DNA of 64,000 bases from the NCBI RefSeq assembly GCF_019925205.1, contig NC_083567.1, forward strand, positions 4,340,001 to 4,404,000, written 5' to 3'. The translations under genes and the position numbers were made by a program. The notes below the pieces were generated by a model. It was not told the origin of the DNA, did no database searches, and saw nothing but the letters and a program-made list of their open reading frames with translations. The stretch's first letter is position 1. Every line of letters begins with the position of its first letter. This DNA is from Metopolophium dirhodum (taxonomy: Eukaryota > Arthropoda > Insecta > Hemiptera > Aphididae). Positions 24,044 through 36,189 of this stretch are shown here, one piece after another.

Positions 24044-24129
24044 AGAGGACGATACACAAGATATTTGTTGTCTCCGTTTTATAAAGTGTAACATAGTTCA
24101 CATTTAGCTCCGTTAGTTTAAAAACTAGA

Positions 24130-24350
24130 GTGAATCGACCTAATATGAAACTTTATGTTAAGAACATTACCTGTGTTTGAATGTGGGTTTTTTACGATAG
24201 TTTATTTTTTTAGCAAATTATGCGTACTCATATATAATAAAACGTAAACTAAAAATGCTCACAACTCACTTAAAAACTGAGTTATCGTGAAAAAAAACCA
24301 CATGCAAACACAGATAATGTTCTTACCTTCAAGTTTCATAATGGGTCAAT
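24130..24350. mobile_element. Second fold-back element, about 220 bp
   Basis: The left arm holds TATGAAACTT, GTTAAGAACATTACCTGTG and GTGGGTTTTTTACGATA. The right arm holds the inverted series ATCGTGAAAAAAAACCAC, CACAGATAATGTTCTTACC and AAGTTTCATA. It lies less than 100 bp from the previous palindrome but is a different sequence family. Confidence 0.7.
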
Positions 24351-24547
24351 AAACCCTAATTTTTAAATTTTAAAAACTAGAAATTTATTTTAGGCATATC
24401 TGCGATTAGCGAAGTCAATAAAACAAGTCATTATTATGTAACTGACGATAATCATTTCAAGGAATATATACTTATAATATAATTACACAAAATGATTGAA
24501 GTTTTAGTTAAGGTAAGTAATTTAAAAGTCAATAATTTAAAAAAAAA

Positions 24548-26710
24548 AGTCCACGACATGAAAAGTGGCCGATGACCGTCGCGATTCTAGCGGCCGTTTC
24601 GCCTTAGTGGTTCATAAATGTAATTAAATAAATTGCCGCGTTTTTTTGAATTAACCATTTCAACGCGTAATCAACGCGGTAACTCCTAAACAAATGATTT
24701 TTTATTTCATTTTTAAATAGTGTTAACAGAGACGTTACAAACCATAACCATTATATTTTATTATTATTTTATCATTATGTTATTTATTATCTATTTATAA
24801 TTATTTTTTTTTACACCATTATGAATTTTTAGACAGAAATCAAGACAGAAAGAGTTAAACATAATTTACTAAAATTACTGTAAAATATTTTATAATCAAT
24901 TTTTTTATTCAAACCAAACGTAAGAAAAAAAAAAAATTTAAGAAATACAAATACAAAAAATTTTCAATTTAATGTTATTTAAGACACATATCTTATCCGT
25001 GGTTTTCTTCGTCATCACTCCAGTCACTGTCATCTGGTGATATTGTCATAATTATTGGTTCCATCATAGTGTCCCTCATTATTTCTTTTTCGTTGTCCTC
25101 GTCCTGGATTTCTTCTGCATGACGAACGAATTTCGCCCAGTCGTCTATTGTTACTGCATTTAATGCCTCGTGTGTTAAGCGCTCAATATCAACCATTTTA
25201 AAAGTATTGTTGAATTTCGCTACTTGGCCCTTAACTTGGGCCCAAATTAACTCAATAGGGTTATACTTGCAGTGGTATGGTGGAAGACGGATTACCTCAT
25301 GACCCATTTCAATTGGAATGTCATCCAGCTCATATTTTTTTTCGCGTGGCAATAAGTTCTTAACTTTTTGCCGAAGTTCAGGTAATGTTTCCAATGGATG
25401 GAACTCGATATTTTTTTCATTTAACCATTGTTGTACTTCGGCTTTTCTTCAATTAATTTTAGGATATTTGTCTCTGAGGATTGAATGGTAAGGCGCATTA
25501 TCCATAACTATAACTGATGGCTCTTCTAGGTTTTTTAGCAGTTGAATAAACCACTCTTTGAATACTTCACCATTCATCTGATTATGATAATCCGTGGTAT
25601 TTCCGGTATTGCTTCGAAATACCAATTTTGACCCTTCTATAAACCCGTAGCGAGCACATCCTGCATGGCATACAATAAGTCGGCCTCCTTTACCCATCAG
25701 CACCTTCAGACCACCTGAATTATTTTCATTTTGCCAAATAAGGGTGCGTGAATGGTTTTGGTTTACCCACGTTTCATCGAGATAAACCAGTGGCCGATCA
25801 TCTTTATTTTCTCGCAGCGTACACATTTGTCGCAAAAATTTACACCGAAGTGCAACGATATCATTCCTCTCCATTAAAAAAATACGACCATCGTTTTGTA
25901 TGTAAATTTTAATATTTTTAGGAGCCTCTGCATTGATCGAACGCACCCAGTGTAATTTGTTTTTTTTTTACGACATTTAATATTAATTGAGCCGTTGGGT
26001 ACTCACCCCGGTCGTAAAACTCGTGGACAGTTCTCCTCACAACATCGGAATCGAAATCATCCAGCTCTGAAACCGTTTTTGTGCGTTTATACCCTTTACG
26101 TGGAGAAACAAACGTAGGATCTGCACCTGGTGTTTCTGGATTAATATTATTCTTTCCTTCAGCACAAATCCGTCTTACAGTACGATAACCCACACCACAA
26201 GCTTCGGCAGTAATAACTTGCGCATTTTTAAAAAAATCAGCAGTTAAATCTGACTTATTTGATAATTGTTTTAAAAATAAATACACACTATAAACAATTT
26301 TTTTACTCTGACTGTGAGTATCTGAATCAGAAAACGACATTTTGAAATGGATTACACGGTAACGCAGGAGAAAAAACAGTTTAAAAAAATAGTTGTTTAC
26401 GAGCGCACAGTAAACAACAAACAAGAAGATAAAACACGAGTGCCATAAAACGTGTTTGTATTGTGTATTACTGTATCCCCTCCCTCAGTACATTCTGCAG
26501 CCCTCCAGGCATTCCAGAAGATCCGCTAAGGGTGCACAAAAAAATACCAGTCTACTATAATGTATGGAATATAATATGTATGGAATACACATTGCGCGCA
26601 GACGCGTGGTACTACGACCGCCGCACGTATAGGTTGAGAACCAATGGCTAACATGTTGGGAAGCCGTAACGGGTCGCGGTACAAATCGGCCACTTTTCAT
26701 ATCGTGGACT
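24548..26710 (-). mobile_element. TIR transposon of the Tc1/mariner-IS630 group (DD82E type)
   Basis: The terminal inverted repeats are AGTCCACGACATGAAAAGTG (24548 onward) and, on the other strand at 26710-26685, AGTCCACGATATGAAAAGTG. Both are followed by GCCGAT, with one mismatch in 26. Between them lies one broken transposase on the minus strand. TA follows the inverted repeat on the right, but the left flank is A-rich, so a TA duplication is not preserved. The 210-bp MITE at 2336-2545 shares both ends and subterminal sequence. Confidence 0.85.
24993..26340 (-). pseudogene. DDE transposase, Tc1/mariner-IS630 superfamily, DD82E spacing, broken
   Basis: A transposase would cut and paste the element at its TIRs. 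I take the start at MSFSDSD (26340), a better start than upstream hydrophobic sequence. An N-terminal helix-turn-helix is suggested around AEACGVGYRTVRRIC. The catalytic residues are D in YLDETW (codon near 25777), D in VIVMDNAPYHS (near 25501) and E in KYNPIELIW (near 25252). Between the second D and the E lie 82 codons, the spacing reported for the Sailor (DD82E) group, far longer than the 34 of Tc1. Two lesions exist: a frameshift at the ten-T run 25960-25969, and an in-frame TGA at 25451-25449 where Trp would be one base away. The C-terminus is acidic (SPDDSDWSDDEE). Confidence 0.82.
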
Positions 26711-29383
26711 AGGCAACTTAATACTTAATATTATAATACTGTATTAATAACTGCACTAAAAAAAACAGACTATTCGAATGTAAACGATTCACTGTGATTC
26801 TGTGAACATACCTAAACCTACCTTATTTAGAAATATAATGTAAGGTAATTTAAAACAACGAATCAAATATCTGTAGTAAAAGTGTTTGAAATCACTTAAC
26901 TATGATTTATTTTAGTCCGTGTTGAGTCTAATTACATGTTTGAATTGTTATTGCGGAATATTTGACGTTTTAATCATCTAAACTTTGTTTCAAATGAATA
27001 AAAACCTCAACCAATTACAACCACTATGTGTTCAAACTAATTTTGGATTTTTCATCTAGTCATTTAGAAGAGGAGAAGTAAAAATATAACAATAAACATA
27101 AAATATACTTACTAATGGTTTCTGTAAAATTAATATAATGTAATACCTAATATACGAAATGTATCAATAATATATTTATAAACAATTTGAAATTTATAAT
27201 GGTGTTTAATATAATCGACTCCTCCATTTTTCACTACCTCTAATGAAAATGTATGAATATTTATGTGTTGATATTAATAATAGATATAGATTATATCATA
27301 TTAACGTGTGCATATATTTTGAGAATATTGTTAAAATACCCCTGTTTAGTCTTGGCGATTTACCGCGATCGGCCGCTACGTAAAATATAGATAAGCGCGA
27401 GCGACTCGCTGCGCTGATTACGACACGGTACGTTATTGGATTTTTAGTCTGCCGACAGCTGCGACCGAATGCACTGTCAAATCACCAGTTCTATAAGTGC
27501 GACAATAGTCAGAACAAAATTATAAATTATAAAATAAAAAAGGTCTATTTAAGATTTATGTTTAATAAATTATTCAAAATTAATATGATAATTTAGCGTG
27601 TCTTTTTATTTACTAAATTTAAATAATAATTAACAAAAGTTCAAATTACCGTGCGTTCAATTTCGTAAAGGTTACGATTGCCGTACGGCCTGAACAACCC
27701 CTATGATTCCATGTGCTTCACATTTGAAGGATATGTGATTTTTGGAATGGTTCATGGAATACAACTTAATGCTTATTTTCTATTATTATAAAGAAAATAG
27801 AGATATTCAAAATAGCAGTAATTGAAATTTTTATTTTGAACTTAACATTTTTAGAAAAGAACTTTCCATGAAAGTACTAAACATGAAATTTTGAGATTAA
27901 TTATTTTTCATTTGGTAGGGTCATGAAATATTTGGGGGGGGGGAGGAGCCAATCTCCACTTAGTTGTGCCTATGTTTAAAATCAAAATGTACTCAAATGG
28001 TTCTGATATTTGATCTTCCATAATGATTATTTATCTATAAATGGACATTGAAGCCAATTGACAAAATAATGAATACTATAATACAATCTTGAAATCGCAC
28101 TCAGAATAAAATATTACATTTTTATAATATATAAAATAAACAATAGAAATACATACGTACCTATCTTAACTAGAAAAAAATATAACAATAATGAATTCAA
28201 TATTCGACAATTTCAATAGGTAGTACTTTTATTTTAAAATGTAATAATAAATAATTTTTTAAAAATTTGGCAATAAAAAAAATTATTTAGCATTAATATA
28301 AGTGAGACGTGCAATCTACATAGCAACTAGCTTAAGGTAATTATTATTATGCGGTTTGAAAAAAAAATCAAACTTTATATAAATACAAAATAAGGGTAAA
28401 AGAATTCTTTAGCTTAAGCTATGATTTTATTGCGATAATTGGTTAGACAATTTATTAACAAAAGTGCTACGGATTTGATTGTTTTCATTTATAAAGTATC
28501 CTGTCTTTGTATAATTCGGATGACAATAGTAAAAAATAATAATTGATATAATATTATAGCCTATAGAAAACTGTACCGCATAAAGTAATAGTGTATTACT
28601 ATAACACACAAATACGTACTTTTTAAATTATTAAACCAACCCATATCTATAAAAAGTTAGAAATATTTAGTTGACAACATATCAATTACCATTTACCTAC
28701 AATTTACAACTACAAGCTTATTTGATTATGATTTTATTGAGGTTGAGATCTATAAACTATCATATTATTTACAAATTAATATTATAATAATTTGTAATAA
28801 AACTTAAAAGTTATGACTTATTAACAATTATTGATATCGTGTATATCTAATCACTTAGTATAGATAAATATAGAATTGTTAACATAAATATAAATAATTG
28901 TAAATGAATTTCAATATATAGATGTAGACAAAATACAAAACTATATCATAGCTTGCCACTCCGTAACACTTGGTTCAGAATTATTGTGCAAAACTTTCTC
29001 AAGATTTTTTAACCATTTTGTAATGAAATGTTATCTATGGTCTAACTATGATTATATAGACAAATCATGATGCAGTAGTCTGTAAATTGTTACAGAACTA
29101 TAGCAAAATGAATTCTATAAATTAATTACGAAATCTTAATCAACAAAAAAACATTGAAAATACTGACCTTGATCCACTAAAAAATAAATAGAACCAATTA
29201 ATTAGTTACCTCATAAAAAGTTACATTTATAAAATAATTTGCAATGAAAACCAATTTTTTGTGAATATTATAATATTTGAGTGTTCAATTTAAATTTTTA
29301 AATTAATATAATTAATAGTAAATCATTTGAATGTTTTCACATCTTAGCTATAATGATTTAAAAGCAGTTTCTTAATAATAAAT
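26711..29383. other. AT-rich non-coding DNA
   Basis: No gene is recognised in these 2.7 kb. A small GC-rich patch at about 27350-27480 (GATCGGCCGCTACG and GCGAGCGACTCGCTGCGC) interrupts the AT-rich DNA. At about 27930-27960 a G-run precedes AGGAGCCAATCTCC, a common kind of mobile-element end. No inverted partner was found. Confidence 0.5.
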
Positions 29384-30029
29384 CTTAAGGGTGTCGGTGC
29401 CGGATTTTCCAATTGTCCACAATTTTATACAATTTTAAAGTCATATTTTATATTTAAGTTGCTACCTTAGTTATTATACTCTTCCACTAATCTACTGCTC
29501 AATAGCTATAAAATGGGGGGAGGTTTTCAGGATGGATACGGTATGTTATAACTTATAACAAAAAAAAATTACTTCACAGAAAAACTCTTACGCCTCATTG
29601 ATATGTGGAATTTTTTTTTATCTGAAAGATGAGAACTTTTTTTAAGGACGAATCAAAGCCCGAATTTTCATTTCAATTTAAATAGGTAGTGTTAGAAAAA
29701 TACGATTAAAAAATAATAAAATTGTGCACAAAAAGCATTGTTATATTTCCAAACGTATTTTTCTAACCCTATTTAATGTAAATTTCGGGTTAGGTTAGAG
29801 TAGGTTAGGTTAGTATTACACTTAAGAAAAATAAAAAATAAAATACACTTACTCTCCAGTAAATAGCTTAATAGTTAAATAGTCCTTTTTATTTGTTAAT
29901 TAAATAATATAATATTATAATGTTTAATATTCAAATAAATAATTTAAATCCTAATTGATAAATGATAAAAAAAAAGCGGGATATTTGAAATTGGCCAATG
30001 AGAACGTGGTATTCATAAAGCGCTCTGTG

Positions 30030-32422
30030 ACGTCCTGGGTTTCCTAATACGCGTACCGGCGGGTCAACGCCGAGCCCGTGATTGACGTGACATTCTCCCG
30101 TCTCACAGCACCAGCCACCGTAGTGGGTTGGAGGGTCCTCGACGACGTCGAGTCAGCCAGCGACCATCGTTACATACAACTTACGCTCGACCTCACACCG
30201 GACGCTGACGACGACGGCGGCGATCCTCCTAGAGGCTGGTCATTCCGGCAGCTAGACCCGGTCGCCCTAGCCACTCACCTGGCTAATACGGCTCATCCCA
30301 GTGTCAACGACGCTACCACCGCATCTCAGGCAGCCGATCAACTGATCGAATACCTGGAGGCGGCCTGTGACTCCTGCATGCCCCCTAGGGTCCCTCGGAG
30401 AGCAGGCAGAAGAGAAGTCCACTGGTGGTCAAAGGACTTAGCCGCGCTCCGTCAATCCACAACTAAGTCTCGAAGAGCGCTCCTACGGTCCGCTCGGTGG
30501 CATGACCCCCAAGACTTCCAAGACGCCCACCGCGCGGCTTACACGGCAAAGCGAAAAGAGCTACGCAACGCCATCCGCGACGCCCAGGCCAAGAGCTGGG
30601 TCGAGCTGTGTAAAGCCGTCGACGACGACCCTTGGGTCTACCTTACAGGGTGGTGACCAAGAAGATCGGCCGCCGCCGCCCCGGCGTCGAAGCGCGCGGC
30701 AGAGAGGACTCGATCGCCAACCACCTCTTCCCGGAACCACCAGCAACTGAATGGTCACTCGAGCCCCTGCTGATAGACGACCCCGGCGAACCGCAAGCAC
30801 ACTGGTTCTCACCTGAAGAGCTGCGGGAAGCGTGCACACGGCTGCCAGCGGGCAAAGCCACGGGACCAGACGGGATACCCAACAAGGTCCTCCTGCGGGT
30901 CTCCAAAACCGCCCCACAAGTTCTACTCAACACCTACAACTGTTGCCTGTCCAGGAACGAATTCCCCGTACGCTGGAAGACCGCAAGGCTCGTCCTTCTC
31001 AACAAGGGACCTGGAAAGCCGATCCTCGAGCCTTCAAGCTACAGGCCATTATGTATGCTGAACTCCGCGGCCAAGCTCCTGGAGCGACTGCTGCTGACGA
31101 GGCTCAATCAGCACCTCGACTCGACCGGACAAAGGTCCGAGAATCAGTACGGGTTTCGGCAAGGACGATCCACCGACGACGCAATCGATCGCGTAATCCA
31201 CGCAGCCCGGGGAGCCGACGTGCGCAACGCCTTTAACACCGCCCCGTGGCCGCTCTCCGTGAAAGGCTGGTTCCCCCACACCTGAACCGCATGATACGGT
31301 CTTATCTAGAGGACAGGACCCTCCTCGTTGGAGAAGCTCAAACAGCGAGGAGCGTAACGTGTGGCGTTCCACAGGGCTCGGTCCTCGGCCCCGCGCTATG
31401 GAACATATTTTACGAGGAGCTTCTCGACACCGACATGCAACCCGGAGTTCAACTGGTGGCTTTCGCCGACGACGTGGCCGTTATTGGAACCTCTCGGACC
31501 GGAGCATCCGCATCCGAACTGCTGAACCCAGCGTTTGGAACGGTCTCCAACTGGATGCGCGACAACGATCTCACGATAGCTCCCCAAAAATCTGAGGCCG
31601 TCGTCCTGACCAGGAAACATAAATTCGAGGATCCACAACTGTAAGTGGAGGGCCACGCCATTCCTGTCAAGCTGGCCATAAGATATCTGGGCGTGGAGTT
31701 GGACACCACTCTTCGCGTGCCCCAGGTAGGAGGACGAACAATCTGTTCTGTCCAGGATTCTCCGACACCCACCAGATCCCGGGGACGTGCAGGAAATACT
31801 GTGCGGCCCTCGGCCCGACGAACTACCGGAAGAACCGACAGCCCGGGGAAGGATCGTAGAACAGGCCATGACGAACAGACGTGAGTTCACAGCTATGGTG
31901 GAATCAATCATGAAGAGAAAAGAAGCGGACGAGCGGGAGGATCAGCTGCACGACTGGCGTCAGCCGCAGGATGAAAAACGGCTCGCGTACACATTTTGAT
32001 TTCGCAACAGCGATACGTTGGAGGTGTCACCGACCACCGTTCTTCATCCCCTCCCCACCTGTGACACCACGGGAGGGACGACGATCACCGCATCGTAGAC
32101 GACCACCAGGGCGGCGGACTCCGGTCGGCCTGCTAAGACGGACAGGTACGAGACTGCAAGGGCGACGGACTCCGGTCGGCCCTCGAAGGTTTCACGAAGT
32201 TCCGGAACTAAAAAATGTATAATTCTTAATTCTTGTACTAAATGTATCAAAGGGGGCGGCTAGTCGGGGACATGTCCCGTCAACCCCCCCCCCCCACACA
32301 CACACGTATGTATGTATTATTTGTTGTCTTTATTCAAATAAACGATGGCGGCGTCGCGGCAGTAATGCGAAAGCAATTCTCGCGGCGCCGTCGGTTCAAA
32401 AACGGAAAAAAAAAAAAAAAAA
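30030..32422 (+). mobile_element. 5'-truncated and internally deleted R1-type non-LTR element
   Basis: This GC-rich block begins inside the endonuclease domain and ends in 17 A (32406-32422), followed by GGTTAGGTTAGG. It keeps the 3' landmark AATAAACGATGG and a GC-rich hairpin before the A-tail, as in the 4.0-9.5-kb element. The protein sequence is clearly distinct from that element, so it is another family of the clade. Between about 32085 and 32190 there is a short direct repeat of GGACTCCGGTCGGCC. Confidence 0.82.
30048..31999 (+). pseudogene. R1-type ORF2 remnant (endonuclease end, RT, C-terminal tail)
   Basis: Pieces in order: the endonuclease C-terminus with VIDVTFSR and SASDHRYI (30078-30656); after a frameshift, RT with SYRPLCMLNSAAKLLE, NQYGFRQGRSTDDAI and DVRNAFNTAPW (30632-31285), which lacks roughly 15-20 residues just before DVRNAFN; after another shift, GVPQGSVLGP and FADD (31246-31644), ended by a TAA at 31642; then RYLGVELD in the same frame; and a C-terminal tail ending near 31999. 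The long stretch between the thumb and the tail, including the zinc motif, is deleted. At least two shifts, a stop and two deletions make it inactive. Confidence 0.82.
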
Positions 32423-32615
32423 GGTTAGGTTAGGCTAGGTTATTGAAATTTCGGGCTTTGATCCGACCTGTAAAATGTTCTCTTATAATAAATAAAACAA
32501 AAATTAATGACATATTTCATATCCGACTATTGTACAGTGTATGAGTGTTTTTTCTATAAGTTATAACAAGTCATGTTTTTGTACTAAAAAGAGCGCCGGA
32601 TCCGACACCCTTAAG

Positions 32616-33422
32616 ACTATTTCATTAGAGACATTTAAAATATATAAATAATGATATTGAATTTGCCAGTTCACAATTAATATAAAAAAGTAATGAGTAT
32701 ACAGCCACGATGTATGAAATTTAAAATTATATTAATTATTGAGTACCTATAAGTGCCTATAATATTACATACCATTTATTAACCAGCCCTTAATTTTGAA
32801 ATCTGATTTATTATCTGAAATTATATTATTACAGTATTGATGTATCATTCTATAATACTTACTACACATCATTATTCAATGTAACTTTTATGGCGTAACT
32901 GTCACCTAATACAATTTTAGGGCGTTAACCTAGAAACCATCAATAGGCACCTACATGCATAATATCAATGTACAATAGTGACTAATAAAATAAAACATTA
33001 CTTATTAGTTTTTTAGGTTGTTTCAGTGGTACGTTTGGCATTTTGTAGATAGAGGGTTTTTTGGGTGCTAGGATTCATACAATTATAAAGTTTAGTTTAA
33101 ACTTAGTACTAAATAGTAGTACCTATGTAGTATGTAGTATGTAAGTTATTAGTAGGCGCCCATCTTTGTAGAACTTCGACGTATTGTCATGATACAATTA
33201 ATTTTTACTGTTCTTTTTAATAGTACGGCGGTGGTTCTAGCTCGTCATTATAATACACACTTCCTGTTCCGTATAGTTATTCCAATTCATACTACATATA
33301 AGGAGTCAGGTCACTTCGTGACCCGCGTTGCGGTGCCTAACGTAGTCAATTTCTGGTCAGTTAGAGTAAGGCATTAAAAAAAGTAATTTCGTTATTGTCT
33401 ATTGGTTAGTAAGGATTCGTGC
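32616..33422. other. AT-rich non-coding DNA
   Basis: No gene is seen. A minor open frame around 33189-33377 lacks any recognisable domain. Confidence 0.5.
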
Positions 33423-33518
33423 CACACTATGTTATACCGTAGGTATAATGTGTAAGAATCTGGTAGTGTTGACACTACCAAAGATTACCCACGACCAAAG
33501 GGGAACACTTTGGTCGTG
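33423..33518. ncRNA. Three consecutive hairpins, candidate structured RNA
   Basis: Hairpin 1 (33423-33453): TTATACC, loop GTA, GGTATAA, extended by partly paired CAC...GTG. Hairpin 2 (33461-33480): TGGTAGTG, loop TTGA, CACTACCA, a perfect 8-bp stem. Hairpin 3 (33490-33518): CACGACCAAAG, loop of 7, CTTTGGTCGTG, a perfect 11-bp stem. Three strong stems packed into about 95 bp in AT-rich DNA are unusual. It could be a small non-coding RNA, a cis-regulatory element or part of an unrecognised mobile element. No family was recognised. Confidence 0.3.
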
Positions 33519-35394
33519 ACCTACGAGCCGCAACGCGTGATGACTTGAGGGCCAAGTTGGTGGAGCTCAAAGGCTTCGTACACGCAACGACAATTGAATA
33601 TCGAGGATTTATATTTAAGGGGGAAAAAAGTTACTCTAAATAATAAAGAATAATGGAGTTTAAGGTAATAATGAGGTTTTTATTTTATATGATAATGATG
33701 AGAATAATAATTTGGCATTAAAATTTAATAATAATGTATGGTTTTGGCACATTTTTTCCGGCCTACTGGAGGCTACACACCATATCACTCATGGTGTGTC
33801 CACACAGGGTTACCGGGAAGAATGGGTGTGCGGGCTTGTTACGGCCGGGAGCACGTGTTGAGGGGAACAAGAATATAAGTGGTCCCGCGTCTTGCGACGA
33901 CTAACAAAATCGTGCATTTCAGGGGTGGGGGGGGGGGGGGGTAGGGGAGATAGATTAATTATATTACGATAGACGATTGTTGACGATAGTTGACCGACGT
34001 CGACCAGCATCCGCATTGCCTGTCCTTCGGGCCCTCGTGGGTGAACTCAGCCCATCATAGTGGAGTGACGTGAATGTCCAAAAAAAGTTCCTCTACCACG
34101 ATGGTGAACTGGCAAAACGCCGGAACGATGAAAAGTCTTGTTTTGTTGACGGAAAATGTTTAGTACGTGTTTACGGTGGAGCGTGGTTCCGCGAAGACGG
34201 TGGGAAAAGTGTCGACCGGTCAAATGGGGCCGTTGAAAAAGTAGTAGTGTGTGGAGTCTGGAAGTTGGCTGTCGGCCGGCGTCCAAACTTGGTGGTCGGT
34301 ATATAGTGGGAGTTATTCAGTGCCGTGCTTTGGCGGGAATCGTACAATAATTGGCCTTTTGGGGACAGGTTGTTCTGCCGGTGGTATGATGCCGGGCGCG
34401 ACCGAGGCGCTGACGGCATCGACAACCGTGGGCAACGGCGTGTGGACACTGAACACTGCAGGTTGTGGGGGTCGGGGGATATGTTACATAATACTGCGAT
34501 CATTTACGCATTAGCACGCAATATTTGTTATAAATGACTTGAGAGTGGGTACGCGCAACCGTGGATTGTTTCTACTAAAATAACCTGTCAACAAATGCTG
34601 TGATGTTACAATTAATGCTGTCGCAAATTAATAAACATTATATTATTATTAACTTACTCTTATATGCAGTAAATTTAGTTATCAACTCTATAACATGTTA
34701 AAATTTTATAAGACTTTACTTGAAAGTAGAAACAATATTGATTCATTAAATGGTTCACTAAATCTCTAATGAACCAATCACGTACGACTAAATTTTCATT
34801 TAAAGACCAATAGATTGATTTATAAATTATTTAGTAATAGTTTATCTTTATCTTTTTCTTTACACAATCCAACATTGGCCTAACAAACTAGTAAATACTG
34901 TGAGTTTCACAGAGTCACGGTTTCTTAAAATATAAAATAACTTAACGCCAAGTATATTTTAAAGACTTTGTAAAACACTAACAATAATTTGGTATGTACG
35001 TTTAACTTTTGATAATTATTAACCAACGAATCTTATAAAAAATTATTATAAGATATCTCAATTATTTTTCAGTTTTGTGAATATATTCGACTTGCAAGGC
35101 AAATATTAATTCTGGAATGACCTATTCACAATAAAAGAAAATCTCTGATACATTTTAGTATTTTACCTATAGACTGTATACCAGATACTTTTTATCGAAT
35201 AGCTACTCGTGGTGAATAACAAATAAATTTAAAAATAGAATAATACATTTGTATTAAATTATTTTACTAAACATTATTTTATAATTATTTGCGAAATATT
35301 AGAAATAGTTAGGTAATGTAATCATTACGTACACATTTTTAAAGATACACTTTCCTAATATCTATAATAATTTATGAATACGACTATATTCTCT
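33519..35394. other. Unassigned sequence, GC-balanced at 33.8-34.5 kb
   Basis: A perfect 9-bp hairpin (ACACACCAT / ATGGTGTGT, 33775-33799) starts a GC-balanced region running to about 34530. It contains a G-run (33925-33940) and overlapping short frames on both strands. One plus-strand frame (34070-34306) has 78 codons with no known domain. GGTATATAG at 34298 followed by TCAGTG about 20 bp on looks like a weak core promoter. The remainder (34540-35394) is AT-rich and empty. It may be an unrecognised mobile element. Confidence 0.35.
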
Positions 35395-35630
35395 GTTCAG
35401 ATTAAGATTGAATCGCTCACTCGGCCAAAACACGTTTTTTTTTCGCGCATTTCGGACACCGGTGGGAGCGTATGCACGGCGGCCAGCACTGGCGCCAACG
35501 ATCGACGACGGCGGGCGATGATTGTCAGCCAATCACAGAACGCATAGCCATCGCATGAGAGGGTCAGACACTGTTCAGCGGTTCAGTCTACATGACTGCA
35601 TACGCGACGCGGTTCAATCTTAACCTGAAC
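35395..35630. mobile_element. 236-bp MITE with 22-bp TIRs
   Basis: The left end reads GTTCAGATTAAGATTGAATC and then GC. The right end, on the other strand, reads GTTCAGGTTAAGATTGAACC and then GC, so only 2 of 22 positions differ. The interior is GC-rich (CACCGGTGGGAGCG, GGCGCCAACGATCG) against AT-rich flanks and codes for nothing. Confidence 0.75.
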
Positions 35631-36189
35631 TGACTATAATAGAATTTAAAATTGAAATCAACGTAAATTAAACATATTATATTCAGAATTGATTGTTTTA
35701 ATTAAATATATAATTGGTAAAATGGTCATTAATCTCAATCATAATTTAAGAATACACAATATAATATATTATAAATCATTTGATTTTTTTAGTTATGCGG
35801 ATTATAACACATATTTTGGGTTACTATTTGTTTATTAATTATTAATTATTTAAAATATTACCAGTACAATGCTCTAAAAATAAAACAATGCATTTTTATT
35901 AGTTCATCTTGTCTGTTTTCTACCAATTACGGTATACTAATTTTCACGTAATAATAGACTATAAAACAATTTTATGTGCAGAAGTTATAAAAATATATAC
36001 ATATTAATTATTAAAAAAAAAAAAATCTTTGTGTACATTTTTACTGCCTACATCAGAATAATATTGTATAGAATCAAAATCTAATAAATTACATAAACGT
36101 ACATTTTGTTTGTCTGGACGGTTGTAATAACATAATAATTAGTTTTGGTGACTGATAAGCCGTCGTGGCTGGACACAAATACGAACCTA
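35631..36189. other. AT-rich non-coding DNA
   Basis: No gene, repeat partner or structure of note was found between the MITE and the higher-order tandem repeat. Confidence 0.5.

Larger units (their letters stand above)
29384..32615. mobile_element. TTAA-bounded TIR element with inverted arms, containing an R1-type insertion
   Basis: The left end is CTTAAGGGTGTCGG (29384-29397). The right end, at 32615-32602 on the other strand, is the same 14 bases. Beyond these the arms stay related: GTTATAACTTATA occurs at 29550 and inverted near 32560, and ATCAAAGCCCGAA occurs at 29645 and inverted near 32455. TTAA lies at both junctions, as in piggyBac-type insertions. A secondary hairpin in the left arm pairs GTTAGAAAAATACG (29691) with CGTATTTTTCTAAC (29754). 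No transposase is present. The superfamily is inference. Confidence 0.65.

Noticed and set aside
34070..34306. 78-codon plus-strand frame with a nearby TATA-like site
   Set aside because: No recognisable domain, overlaps equally long antisense frames, and the TATA-to-initiator spacing of about 20 bp is too short.
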